Positions 1-13,243 of a stretch of 64,000 nt of DNA are shown piece by piece; the stretch's first letter is position 1, and each line of letters opens with the position of its first letter. The notes under the pieces were generated by a model that was not told where the DNA came from, did no database searches, and saw nothing but the letters and a program-made list of their open reading frames with translations. The position numbers and the translations under genes were made by a program. Origin of the DNA: Cristatella mucedo (lineage: Eukaryota > Bryozoa > Phylactolaemata > Cristatellidae); the NCBI GenBank assembly GCA_009760855.2, contig WPIO01000206.1:1-64000 (forward strand), in the 5' to 3' direction.

Positions 1-3000
1 AAGTGAGCAGCGGTGGTGGTTGCAGTGGCTGTGTCAGCAGAGAGCTCTACAGGTCGGTCCCGTGGAAGTTCGGTCCTGCTCGACGCCGGCAGGCACCTGT
101 TCGTAACCTTCAAAGCGGGCGCGAGCTAAGGCGTGCCGAACATTTGTGGATATGAGTGCTAATTCTAACTAGTCTACTGCGTATACATCGGGCTCAGGAG
201 ATCTAAATACGCCCTAATACTCGCTAACTAAAGAGCGGGATGTGGCGGACGGTGTCATGGCTTTCATCATCGAAGTGCTTGTGGCGGAAATGTGCGAATC
301 ACATTCAGATGACGAGTTCAAGATGTGCATGGCCCATGGTATATGATCGGTGACAGTGTTCGTGGTCTGGAAGACGTTGTTTGCGGCAATGTGCGTGGCG
401 ACGACGGCTGGCAATGTTTAGTAAGCCAAAACGTAGGTCAGCTCTGCAACACTAGGCAGCAATAACGAAACAGCATTTAGCGTTAGGGCGAATGTTTTGG
501 AGCCCCATTCGGTTGAGAGAAGTGAGCAAGGACTAAAATGAAAGCCTTAGGAGACAGTCTTCGTGGTTCTCCAAAAGTGGCCGAAAAATCGTTGCATGCA
601 ATGCTGGTTGGCTGATCAAGATCGGGCTTAAGTGAGCATTTTTGACAAGACCATCACGTAACTCGGCGACAGTAACGACAAAATTATCTTAATGCCGAGC
701 TAAAGCTAAAAATTTCGTTCCCTTTCTGACATTTCTTACACTCGTCAGTTGACCCTTGCTATATTTTATCCTCGTCTTACACAATAGCTCCCCGCAAAAA
801 TGGCAGTTGATTCGGCAATTTGTTTAGGGTGGCTGCTTTGGCCGATGACCTGGAAGTATGGTGCTTCAGCGCTGGCACAGTTCGGAGGAACTCCTGCAAG
901 CTAGGGCGATAGCAGGTCGCCACGTGATTGCCGGTGAACTCGATAAGCCAAAAAGTTCCGTGGGATAGGCTCTAATTCAGCGTCGACGCTCACTATTTGT
1001 ACTCCTTGTTCTGCCGCTATGGTACCGTCAGCATTTTGTGGAGCATTAAGGACTAGATCAACCAGTGATGCGCAGCCTCTGAGGTTGGATGTCGCACCTG
1101 CTCATTTGCCCTATCTTTGTGGCCCGTCGATGTTCTCGGCTAATTTCAAATGAAATAATCTTAAAATTAATATGATACGAATCAAGCTTTTTGGATTCAT
1201 TTAAGAGTTCAGATCTATTAGCGTGTATTTACCAGCTCAGCCTATTTCGATATTGTATGGCCGCATCTGTCTATTTTTTCGTCGGCCGATATACCCTAGT
1301 GAGATATACAGCAAGTAGACAGGAATGGAAAATTGAGCTAATTTAACAATCTTGCTCTGTACAGTAGCAGATGAGCTTCTGGGCTATCATCAAGACGGCT
1401 TCCAAGTAGCTGAAAAACAACTACGCTAAAATGATAAACTCGTAATAAAGCTCCCAATCTACCACCCTTTTTGATTGATCTAATTATGGGCATGCACAAG
1501 CGTTTTCGGAGGCGCAAAGCGAAAAACGTTTGGGAGTTGACCAATTTCAGCCAGATCTCGGTCAAAGGCAAGAAGGTCGACAGTTTTTTTACACACAAAT
1601 ATTTTGCTTACTAAACAGGATGCACATTGAGCTCACCGGATTCCGATGACAAGCTTGAATTTCGTTTGCTATGGGTTATACCAGGCATTTCCGATCACTA
1701 AGCTAGAGAGATTCCGCACCAGCAATCGAGGGAGATCCACTTTAGGATGGTTTAAGATCATGCCAAGAGTATCGAACGAGCTGGACCTCAAGTCGCGACC
1801 TTCTCCCAAGCTTTTCGGGGATTGCACTTCTGTACCGGGTAATTCGTGGACTTTAGCAACAGCAATGACATCAATACATTAAATTAAGCGACCATAGCGA
1901 TATAACAATATGGTGTTGCACGGTCCAATAGGTATTAAGCAGGTTTACTGAAAGATAATCCTAGAGGCTCTACTGCCACCGCCGTCTTCTCAAACAGAAA
2001 CAAACACCTACTCAGATAAGTGTGTTAAGAGAAAAATTCGCCAAAAACGTATGTATACACCGATCATTACTATTCGTTTTGCAATAATGAAGTTAAATTT
2101 TGCTGAAGAAAGAAGCCCATATATTAAGTGATAAAACAGGCTAAACTGTGTTGCCTATATATTGGAACTATATGTAAAGTTCAAGCCGAATGGAAAAACA
2201 GTTGCAAGTGACTTTGAAGCAATCTTTTTGGTAATTTGTAGACGTTTGGATTAGAACCACTAAGCGCCAGTGGTTGCATTGACAACTTGCGTTCGACAGG
2301 TATTAGGAACTATTTAAGGGGATCTGACTTCCGAGCTCATTGGTTGTTCTATCCAGTAATTCATGATCAGTCTCAAGATCGTTTGAAGGTGAGACAATCC
2401 TACACTAGCTAATGCATAGGTTTAGCTACATCCTAGAAAGTTCTTGTTGTAAGAAACCGGTATAAAGTAATTGTACCACAGCGGCCCATTCGTCCACTGG
2501 TGTCTCCTTTATGTAAATCACCAGCTTGCTAAACGATACAAGGAAACGATTCTCTTTCTTATGCACAGGGGTCCACACTTACTCGCTTCCTTAATATATC
2601 ATAGCCCGAACTACTGCACCGGGTTTTAGTAGCTTGTATGTTCTTTTTTAAAATCATCTAATCCACCAAACATTAGCTGTTTATTCCTCTGCTAAGCGGT
2701 GGTTAATAACAGAAGCATAGGCTTTGCATGTCCAAGGCAACGGAAACGAAATGAACATTTGAGAGGGAGAGAGAGGGGGCCGGATTTACAATCAACTGTG
2801 TTTGTGCATATATAGTGAGCATTCATGAACGGACCAAGGCAAGAATTGTGATTTATTATGCGGAATTAAACCTAGTCTCTTAGTGCGAAAACTAACAATG
2901 GTATCATGAGAGCGGACATATTACTTAACTTTTTATGTTCAAATTGTGAAACTATAAAAATAAGGTACGTGTAATTAAAACCTATTTTATGAGAAGTCAC

Positions 3001-6000
3001 AACTGTTTCGACTCACAAGCTCGGTTTTACAAAAATCAAATGAGAGATGGGTTTTCAGTCACCTAGTCGCATTGGGGTGGTACGCCATCTATTGGCCTCG
3101 GGATGGTAAGCCACCTAGTCACCTTAGAGTAGTAAACCCCTGATGTGGGGAGGTAGTATTAGTACAGCTGACTGGTGACAAGCAATGCACCCTCGCGACC
3201 TAACTATTTCCACCCCAAGCTTCAAATGAGGTCATTGAAATAGCCGCGATCGGGTTAGCAAAGAGTACCGGTGTGTTGCGTATTCCTCTGTGAGGCTAAG
3301 TCGGCCAGGCCTGACCTGTGGCTCGTCATCACTGATACCTGCCTACCAGGCAGCCTGCCGAGGCCTCAGCTGCGACCAAACAGAAGTCGACCCCGGCTGC
3401 AGCTCACCGCCTGAACTAGTTTACTGTCGTGTCGAGGCTATTCACGCGCAAGCACGTCGTTGTATACACTGGGACCGTGACGGTTATGCCCATCACCGCT
3501 GGAGCCACGTTTGAAAGAATTGCTCTTGTAGGAAGAGTACCCAGCCTAATCAAATCTTCAGGCTGGAAGTCGAGTTAATGTTCGCAAAGGTCCACATTGA
3601 CACTCCTAGAGGATTGAATCTTCTAGTCAATGATTGGTCTGATTTAGGCAAAGGGAGTGGAGCCGAGGGCTGCAGTCAATACTTGCAATGCACAAAGTCG
3701 ATGTATGTAGTCAAGACATGCACACCTTCCACCTATGAATAGACTAATCTTCAGGGCCAACTCAAAATATATTCACACATACTTTCACCATGAGGTCACA
3801 GTCAGCGAGAAACAACACGATACTGGTTTTCAGCTATGTTTCTCAACATTAGAATGAACTTACGTTACAAAATGAGTTTTCGTTTCCTGTAAGGCAGTGA
3901 TTTGAAATCCAAAATTTGAAAACCAAAATTTGAAAACCAAACCCNCTGCCCGGGAAAACCGCAATGCACTCCAATCCACTGCATCTACGGCAACACAAAT
4001 AACAGTACATTCTGCCAGGTTTCGATTATATAGCCCATTAAAGCAGACTGTTTTGTGCACACACGCTCAAGATAATTCAGGACATTGTGCATACAATTAC
4101 TCTGCCATTAGTGATAATCCCATGAAAAAGAATGGGCAGATAATGCAATCCAATCTAAACCGCTGAAAACAAAATCTCAAATCGTCAACACGATGCACTA
4201 ATGTACAGTTCATTGTAGGAATAGACTTGATTTTGATTATTTTGATTTTTGACATTATTTTGAAATACACTCACACAATATTGTTGCACAGCGCCAGTCG
4301 AGCTCAATTTTGAATTGCACGATGGCAAAAACACTTTTATCAACGAGCAATGAGCCAGAGGGGGCGCAACAGTGTTGAGATAGGAAGGAGTTAAATGCAA
4401 ACCTGGAAACTGTAAGGCCAACTGTGGTGATTTGATATTTAGCATTGATCTGCTACCCTAAGGAGCGGCTGAGAGGGATCTCTGGTGGCCTGTCAACCAA
4501 GGCCATAACTAAGTCCAAAAAGAACTGCTTGGAACTTTTTCAGCATTCAAGCGGGCCAGTGTTGCTTAGCCGGCGTTCGAGTGATTGTTATAATTACTTA
4601 CCACAATGGCCCGTGGTGCAGGACCCAATACTAATACTGCTAAGCTCTTGCCCCATTGTCCCAGCTAGTTATTTTAAAGTAGAGCTACAGTCGCTTAGAG
4701 AATTCACCGTAGCCTTCACTTCTTTGTAGTCCCTGTGAGAGACTCGTTTTCACTTAAAACGACGGAAGAGAGCGTGCTGTTCACGCCTGAAACGACGATC
4801 ACGAGACACCACAGCACCAGCGCTGGGAGATTTTAGCTAACGCCATCACGAGAGGTCGTATAAACGCCAGCAAAGTTTTATCTCACAATTTATATTTTTT
4901 GCTTGTGTCTGTATGTGACAAGGTGCTGGATTATTGATTTGCAGCTGCGAGCCAGAGTTTGTTCGGTGAAGCAGGGCTGAGGTATTTTTTCTTTTGCCTA
5001 ACGGCCCTCACTGTTCCATCCTTTCCGAACGTGGAAACAGTAAAATCTCAAGGAAAAGTAAAATATCAACGCCCACCTTCGTCTTTGCAGCTTATTTGCA
5101 AGATTTTTTCTAGCTCCCAGTGACATGAAATGTGTTGGATACATAAAATCAATCGTGTACAACTAGATTGGGTCACATTTTGAGCTCGGTAACGTCACCT
5201 GCCTTTCAATTTTATCCCAAGCAAAGCAGATTGCCGTGGATCGCTGTAGCTCGTCTAACCAGCGGATTGCCGTAATCCATTGTACCAGCTTCTTGAGGGC
5301 AGTCTTGGCTCCGGCTCTGAGGCCGGTACCACCCTGGATGGCAGAGCAGCCGGCCAGCGGTTGGTTACCACTCACTGGTGTTGCCGGCTTCGGGCCAGCC
5401 AACGCGGCTTCCAGCCCGGCTGAGAACCACAATTGGCCACATTGGTGATACTACGGTGGTGGGTCGGGTGAGAAAAACATGGAAATACGCCGGAAGTGGC
5501 TAAAGTCTCAATGGTCAGAGCAATCTGGAGTCCCAGAACCAGCCGAATTAAGGGATCGCCGTACAAAAGAAGCTTTTAAATCAGATAGTAATATATTCAA
5601 CGGTAGCTTCTAATATTTTTTATGACCATACTAGGAGGCACATGACATGTAATACAAGGAAGATCGTGGTGAGAAGCTCGTTTAACAACAACAATCCGCA
5701 GAGGTCATATGAATATTGAAAAAGACGATGGCGAATGCTGGAAATGAAGCTCCTAAAGAAGCTTAGTTTCTATCTTTCTCATTAACACGGTATATTAAGA
5801 GCACAATTGATTAGAAGAGATTAAATTATTGCTAAGCAGCACTGTAAATGGAACTTGAAAACCACTATGGGTCACCAGAGGCATAGTATAGAGCCGAACT
5901 TTAAGTACATAATGTGGTTGTAGTTGCAGCAGCAGTAGCAATATATTATTACGCTGCTGCTGCTTCACTAAGAGACCACATGTTTTTCATGGCCAATCAC

Positions 6001-7557
6001 TGGCGATCACGATGCTTTATTTTTCAGGAATACTTCGTAGATGGTAATCGTAATAATAATTATAACAAATAATAATTTTGTAGGACGTCTTTTGGAAAAT
6101 TATTTCTGTACGGCCAATTTAAGTATGCCTTATAAGATGATGTTACTATGGTGATAACAAAATGCATAATGTCAGAGCAAATAATTACCGAAAATGATAA
6201 ATCATCTAGTTCCAGCTGAGTTAGTAAGCATCAGGGTAGATTTGAGGTACTTTTCCAACATTTTCATAATGTTAGAAATCCGGATATAGGTGAGGAGTGT
6301 GTTAAAGGTTAGAAAAAAGACAAACTTGAGGCATTGTCTAAATACGATTTGAAGTTTATTCGATACACATTTAGTTTGGCATTGGAAAAAAAATTGGTCT
6401 ATTGGCCACCGGGCTAATGAAGATCAGCAGACTTACATCCGACCAGAGTAATCGGCAAACAGGTACGATGCCACTTACGGATGACTGCATAGGATACAAT
6501 TCACAAGCATTGATCTGGCATTCAATAATTAGTACCTTCTGCATTTTTGCTTAGTGGAGCCACGTGCGATATAAAAGCTGACAAGTCTAATAAATGCCTA
6601 GAAATTTGCGGTTAATGCTAGTTTTAGTGTGCCAGTGGTCTTATGCAATGAAGGCGATACCAAATACAATTAAATTTTAGCTAGAATGATATTTTGCTCT
6701 AAAACCGTTAACTGAGCAAGAATGCATAGCACTCGCTCCAACATAAGAGCGGTCAAAAGACGGTCGCAAGTGCGTGCTAAATCGAAGGTTCGCAAAAAAT
6801 TCTCGCCCTTTATAGCAGCACAAGCATTAGGCGGCTACGCGCGGTCGCCGAGAAACGACGGTGCACGACACAGCGACACGATTTGCTTACAGTCTTTCCT
6901 GAAGACGCCTAAGCAGAGCTGGGGGACGCAGTTTAGCTGCACAACGTTTCCCCAGCCTCGCACTTTTCAGTAGCCGTACTTTCGCTGTTTCCAGTGCTAC
7001 GCTCGTGAAACTTTCATCCGTGGTCATCCGTTGTGCAAAGACTATCAGCCGGAGAATACGCCGCTGCAGCCGCTCCCTGTGACCAAAGGGATGACAGACG
7101 ACGCAGTTGCACCACTAGGCGACGCGGGGACGCCACGAGCGGGGCTGGGCACTGCGGCGGCAAACTTCTATTGAATGATGCTGAATTAATTTTGACGGTT
7201 AACTTTCATGAATAACCGGTGAACTTTTATTTCAGTCCTCGCTTTTCTGCAGCAGGATTAGACTGAGCGATTCGAAAGCTAAAAGCACAAAAACAGCATC
7301 AAACTTTGTCTTCACAGCTGCTCCTAATTAGCGAATTACTCCACTTGGAATTTACTACTAGGGGTACTTGGTATTGAAATTTAGGACTCCGAACATCTGT
7401 AAAATACAAATCTGAAAGCCTTTAGAGCTGCCTTCAAAAGCTATAGTGTGCCTTACAATTGCAAAATTATATAATCATATCTGCTATATATAATAATTAT
7501 AACAATTATAACAATTATACAATAATTACAATATAAATTACAACTGCAAGAGTACTC
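1..7557. other. No recognisable gene or mobile element
   Basis: Both strands were read without finding a protein domain, RNA gene or known repeat. Open frames here are short (94 codons or fewer) and unsupported by motifs. Base composition is uneven: GC-richer islets lie near 3290-3514, 5230-5450 and 6720-7160 in an otherwise AT-rich background. A purine tract is at 2761-2780 and an AT-rich run at 7485-7545. One ambiguous base (n) sits at 3945. The GC islets could be eroded LTR or CpG-type sequence, but nothing confirms this. Confidence 0.5.
3905..3938 (+). repeat. Short direct repeat beside the ambiguous base
   Basis: Two to three imperfect copies of a unit of about 15 bases (CAAAATTTGAAAAC core) lie in tandem just before the single undetermined base at 3945. 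This is a plausible local assembly difficulty with no functional inference. Confidence 0.6.
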
Positions 7558-9285
7558 TGCTGTTAAAAAGAGACGAAAATGTAAAGAGGCAGCAGCATAT
7601 GATTGCATCAAAGCTGCTGACCTTGCAAGGTGGCCTTTTCCTTATCGTAATTGGTTTCTAATCGCCGGTGGCAATTTTGTCTATCCGTTTGGAATTAGCC
7701 AACCATGGTAGCTTGTCCGCCGAGGCAATCGCCGCAGGCACATTGGCAGGTACTTAAACTTAAAACCGAGTGTACAAATTGCATGTAACTAAAACTACAG
7801 CAGAATGTGCCAAGGTAACTGATGGCACTAAATACACGGTTATCCTCGACAGTAAAACGTACTTGCACACACTGTAGAATATCGCCTGGCCACAGCAAAG
7901 AGTGAAGTCAGCCTAGAATAATAAAGATAACTGTCTTTCACTGGAAGCACAAAACTATACCTCGTCGGACATTGGTGCTTTACATATCACACCAACGCTT
8001 GTCCAAGAAGATGCCAAGTGAATCTCATACGATTATGAGATTATAGGCACGTCCAGAAATATTGTAATATTCAAATAAAAATATTAGCTTATTTAATAGC
8101 CTCTTTTTTTTTTTTTCATAAGAGCTGGATGTCTATCGATACCGCTTGCAGTGGCAAAGCAGGATCACCCATTGCAGGATTAGAAACCCACGACATCGCT
8201 CCAGAGGTAGTGAAAAAGCGACCGCCATCCTGAATGATGGGACGTCGTCAAAGAAATGAGGATGCACTGCACAGAGACAGTAAGGCAAATGCATTGGCAA
8301 AACAAACATTTAGGCGTTTAAGCTAATCTCATGCTAGAGTGATGCTTGCGAAGTCGGGGTTCAAATAACTAAAGAGCATCCTTGTATTTACAGCAACAGA
8401 TGCTCCGGCATTGAAGGCACGTAGCAAATTGGATTCCTAATTGACTCTAAATGACGAAATTCCATTGAATGAAAGCAATTACCATCCTCGCAGACTCCGG
8501 GATTCACAAGTCAATGTTCGAAAATAATTTGAAGCATTTTTTAGTCTCATCTGGGCCTTTGCTCGTACAAAGTTAATGTATGCTTGCTGTCATCACCACT
8601 TTAAATACTGCCAGTGTGAAGAAGACCGCTTACGGCATCCTTCGCTTTTCTGACGATTACTAGAAACTAAGTTTTTTTTTACATGCACAAGTAAATTGTA
8701 ACGGAATTTGAATTCCGGATGTATGGTCAACTTGACTGCAATGAAAGCTTTCCAAAACAATTGACGAATAATCGGCTTTATATAATGTTCAATCATACTT
8801 AAGGTGAGTATTTTGGCTATCTAGGGAGTCCTTGGACATTTAGCTCAATCACATGGCCTCCTTCACGTTATCCATGACCAGATAATCCCCCAATCGCAGT
8901 TGAGCCTGACAGAAGTAAGATCCGCTATTAGGCAATGCAGAATTTGCTAGATGCTTTTACAAATTATTGAGCTCACCTGGGATAGGCTTTGGCTAGCAAC
9001 ATGAATGAATGACCGATGCACTCCTACCCAAGTACACAGCTATCAATTTATTTAGCTATCAATTTATTTACTTTATGTAGCTTTGGCAGAACCTTAGGCA
9101 GCGCACAAAAAAGGAGTTTTGTAGGATCGCCTGTAGAATGAAGCAGCTCGATGTCTGTACCGATTGTGCGCGCCCAGACCAAGACCGGCTTCTACCTCGT
9201 CAGTGTCACCTGAGGGTAAACATTGTGCATGCGCTGCTTCCTCGGGCAGATTTCCTAAACATAACGTCTAGAAAGTTGGCAACGA
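7558..9285 (-). pseudogene. Decayed duplicate of the 3' end of MCM7, introns included
   Basis: This stretch runs colinear, in the same orientation, with about 59295-60895, the MCM7 3' end and downstream flank. Paired blocks are: 7595-7680 with 59337-59425; 7845-7895 with 59605-59650; 8255-8365 with 59823-59940; 8545-8640 with 60080-60175 (last coding exon); 8806-8910 with 60388-60485 (penultimate exon); 8930-8985 with 60520-60565; 9120-9285 with 60715-60895. On the minus strand the penultimate-exon copy keeps its splice acceptor (CTGTCAG) and an MSKDSL string but has internal stops. The last-exon copy is frameshifted. Intron and 3' flank are duplicated too, so this is a DNA-level copy rather than a retrocopy. 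Extra sequence at about 8085-8240 and 8650-8800 has no obvious partner. It is clearly non-coding now; boundaries are good to perhaps 30 bases. Confidence 0.85.
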
Positions 9286-11699
9286 CGTCTATCCAATTTA
9301 GTTGCACCAAATAAGCGTATGCACAGGTACAGTTTGCTGTGTCCAGTTGGCTAGTTACGATTTTACCGGTCTTTCAATTTGTTTTTTAGTAAAACTCCAG
9401 TGCCGGTGTCGCATTAAAGCTTGCAGCTCTATGCTCTCTCCGATTTGGCTTCTTGCCCTGGCTCTGTACCCTTTTTACGAGCCACCCTTCACTCGTCTGA
9501 GCTTTCGGGTCCTATTCTAGTATCTATTTAAAGTAGGTGACGGTCGCATCGCCTCAGGGCTAGAGCGGGAGGTCCCTCTTATTTGAATCGAGCAGAGGAT
9601 TGCTGTGCACCATCTAACTGCAGTGTCGTTAGCCTGGGCGGTGGTTGTGATAGCCCTCCTCACAATGACAAAGTACGCGACCCTCATCACTCTGTGTGGC
9701 CGATCCCAGTATATGCATTTCAGCCTGTGTTTAGATATCTAGCCCTTTTTTTCACTCTGCATACATCTACGGCAGCCTTAATATTCCACGCATGGGTTGT
9801 CTTTGCACTGTCAAGCCGTGGTTTGCTCCAAAACCAGCCGACATCTTGTGGCAGGCTTTCCCCTTTCCTTGGCCATCAAACGACCTCACCCCTGCTGTGG
9901 GCGTGGCAGCCCTACTTGGATCATCGGTTGGAATTTATCGATTGGATTATCGCTTGGACTGTAGATAATATGGTAGCTAAAAAAACAGTTCACTTCTCAA
10001 TGTAAAATACAGTCCCAATAGCTGCGAAAGTCTTGACTAGTGTGCATGTGGAGAATGGCGGCTATAAAAACACAACCTCATCTATGTTTGGTACCTCTGC
10101 ATGCTTGCAGGTCGTTAAGGTCTTTACTGCAGAAGTATTTGGCAAAATTCAAGTGCCGAACCACTTACCGTGAATATTCTAAGCCAATATCTCCGTTTTC
10201 ATTTAGGCATTTGATTGTCTGATTATGGTGAAAATACAATACTGCCACAGCTGGTTTTAAGCTTTTTTCGTAATTCCCAGCATGGGAATCTATCTATTAT
10301 CCATGCCATTGGCAACAAGTTGAACCTGTACTATCTTGGAGGCAGTGCTCGGGGTTTTGTGCTGATGAAGGATAGCCGACCGATCACGGCCATAGCCTGG
10401 GACCTGAGTGCCTGGATCGTCCCCCAAATTTGCATTTTTTTAAATTACAACTTTGAATATTACAATTAACAAGTTTGAGGGCGCTACATACCGGCTTCCA
10501 ACCTTAACTGTAACCTTTAGCCTTAGACTACAAGACTTTGCCATTGTGGATACACTGCTGTGTGTTTGCAGTTGATTGCACATATGCACTGCCAATAATG
10601 CGCTGCCAATAAGGCCAATAATGCCAATATAGGTGGAGTTTCGTTTCGCGGTGGCTCTTCAATGGCAGTTATCAGTAATACGGTTGTCTTGCAATTTCAA
10701 TCTGTCAAATGGTCTTCTTAGACGAGAGCTTCAGAGAAACTGTTCCTCAGTCTTGTTAGCTTTTCATGGACGGCAGGAAGTTTAGGTAGTCCACTGGAGC
10801 CTAGTCAGCGGCAGCCTTACTCTCAGCAGTCAGGGTTTTTTTGTGTGTTCTGACCCTATGCGTATTCGGTAATGGTCACGCCTGCAGTAGTCTATGTGGC
10901 TGGAAGGATGGTGGAATAATCCTACTAGTGATGCTCGGAGAATCTGTAGTTGATCTAGCTGTTCAATAATGAGCCTCGTGAGAGCCACCCGACGGACTAG
11001 TGGTTCAGCACAAAATTACTGGCTGGTCTTACTCGAGAAATCAGCACATCACATCACATCAAACCGGGCCAACTGAGGCACTTGCGACCACGTCAAGGTA
11101 AATAGCTAGTTGGCCTCTGCAAGTCAAGGCAAAGGCTCTGGAACAGGCTCTGTCAAAGGATAGCTTTGGAGATTTCGTTACCAATTTGAACCTTCGACTA
11201 ACTACCGACCAGTAGCTACCTGGGATACAGGCAGTTCAGCTTGTGCAGCTCCATCATCCAGATGCTCTACAGTTGTGTCGCATATCCTCCAAAATCAGAC
11301 ATTTTGCAGCCGAAAATTTGATTGTTATACAGCTGCTTTCAGAACGTCAACATCTGTATAGCTTAATGTTTGAAGTATATACATATATATATATTGCAAA
11401 TTTACTTCTTAAATCATTGCTGTGTGTTTAAAAAGTATAAGTTATGAAATACAACAAAGCGGTCTCTACGTAGATTTTTTCAATGACCTGTCAGCAGTGT
11501 GGAGGCCATGGTGATGAGGTTAAGCTTTCACAGGCAGTTGATACTTACAGGACCATGCTTTGCAGCAGCACTTCCTAGTTTTGCTAGTCAGGAGAATCAA
11601 GGCTAGCCAGATGAGTCTGGACAAATGGCTGCACTTCTGCATTTCACTGCTTGTTGGCATACTGGCATTTGCAAGCAGGTGCTTACAGCTGGAGCCAAA
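9286..11699. other. No recognisable gene
   Basis: Nothing was recognised here. The longest open stretch is about 140 codons at 9583-10005 on the plus strand. It begins at a TTG, has no recognisable domain, and shows one hydrophobic stretch near its middle. A short direct repeat of GCCAATAA-type units lies at about 10590-10625, and CACAT/CATCA repeats at 11045-11065. Confidence 0.45.
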
Positions 11700-12640
11700 A
11701 TCTGTAATAATATAATTAATAATAATGCACTTGATAAAGCACCCTCAGAGAACTCAATCTCTTTCCAGGCGCTTTACATTTGCTGTGAAGGGAAACTCAA
11801 TAGAATCGTGAGTAATATCATTCTCGATAAACAACATGAATAACATGGTTAGGTGTGACCAGCACAGGGTCAGCATGCAAATTTAGTTTAGTTGCAGCAT
11901 GCTCAGTGTCAGCACGCATAAGCACATAAAGGACGAATCACACGGACCCACTAAATGCTGTCCTGAATAGATGTGTTAATAAGTTTTTTTGAAATGTGGT
12001 CAAGTCAGGGGATGTTCTGACGCAATTTGGGAGGGAGTTCAGGGCTTTGGGACCTTCCGAACTACATGCACGGTCTCCCGAGGATTTGAGGTTTGTACGA
12101 GGTATAGATAAACTTTTGGATTCCGAACAGCGGGTGGTACGATGCTTGGCCTAGTGGGGGAGTAGATCTGAGAGATTGGCTACAGCCAAAGAATACAGTG
12201 ACCTAAGAGTGAGCGACAAGACATTGAAGACGATCCGTTGCTTGACTGGTAGCCAGTGCAGGTCGGCGAGAAGTGGTGTGATGTGTGGCAACTGCGACGC
12301 TCACGTTAGACAAGCCTAGCTGTGGAGTTTTGCACTGGCTGTAGTCGCGCCTGATTGGACATGCTGGTATGCAAGCAAGCACTGAGTTACAGAATTCATG
12401 TCGGGATGTCACAAAAATGCGTGGACCAACTTAGACATGGTGTCCTTATCTAAACAAGCCCGAATTTTAGCAATGTTATGTAGCTGAAAGTAGGCAGATT
12501 TGACTGTAGAGCTGATTTGGTCGTCTAACGAACGGTTACTTTGGAACATGACACCTAGATTTTCAGCTGATTTAACAGGATATACGCTGGCAGAGCAAAT
12601 TTTGAGCGTCAAATATTTTGTAGCTAGGCTCATCTAGCGT
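11700..12640 (-). mobile_element. LINE family A, 3' half (5'-truncated)
   Basis: On the minus strand this reads the C-terminal part of a non-LTR retrotransposon ORF2, from an ENLGVMFQS block (about 12530-12570) through NSVLACIPACP and later thumb/C-terminal blocks. The untranslated tail ends at 11700-11790 as AAAGCGCC...GAGATTGAGTTCTCTGAGGG...ATTATT. The reading frame is broken several times. It abuts another family A copy in the opposite orientation at about 12640, so the two lie head to head with their tails pointing outward. Clade (CR1/L2 group of the Jockey superfamily) is judged from motif style only. Confidence 0.85.
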
Positions 12641-13243
12641 GAGCGTCGCAGTTGCCACTTCGCACAACTTTTCACCAACCTGAACTTCATACTAGTTAAG
12701 CCATGGATCGACTGTAAGGCTTTGTCGTTTGCTTTTAGATCCCTTCATTCTTTAGCTCAGGCCTACCTATCAGATCTACTCCACCACCAGGCCAAGCATC
12801 GTACCATTTGCTTTTTTGAAAACTCACTGTTTACCCATACCTCCTACTACCTAACCTCCAGTCCTTTGGAGACCATGCATCAAGTTCGGATGCTCCCAAA
12901 GCCAGGAACTAACACCCGACTTGCATCGTGACATCCCTGACTTGACCACAAAGAAAAAAGTAATTAAAATTGCCCCTATTTATAAAAACATTTAGCAGGT
13001 CTGTTTGATTCATTCTTTATGTGCCAATTATTGCTGACACTGTGCATTCTGCAACTAACCATACTTGTATGCTGACCCTGTTCATGTAACCCCTAACAAT
13101 GTTATTCATATTGCTTATCAAGCATGATACCGCTCACCATTCAATCGTGTTTCCTTTCCAGCAAATGTAAAGCGCCTAGAAAGATATTGAGTTCTCTGAA
13201 GGCACTTTTAAAATGAATTATTATTAATATTATTAATCTTGAT
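12636..13243 (+). mobile_element. LINE family A, 3' end (5'-truncated)
   Basis: It begins in the ORF2 block read elsewhere as [20 protein letters not shown] and continues through SLHSLAQAYLSDLLHHQAKHR (frame broken) to the family A tail at about 13165-13243, ending in ATT-rich repeats. It forms the right arm of an inverted pair with 11700-12640; the arms share roughly 600 bases. Confidence 0.85.

Noticed and set aside
5163-5448. GC-rich open frames on both strands as a coding exon
   Set aside because: No recognisable family on either strand; treated as a GC islet only.
9583-10005. A 140-codon plus-strand frame as a gene
   Set aside because: It starts at TTG, shows no domain and has no splice-consistent continuation.
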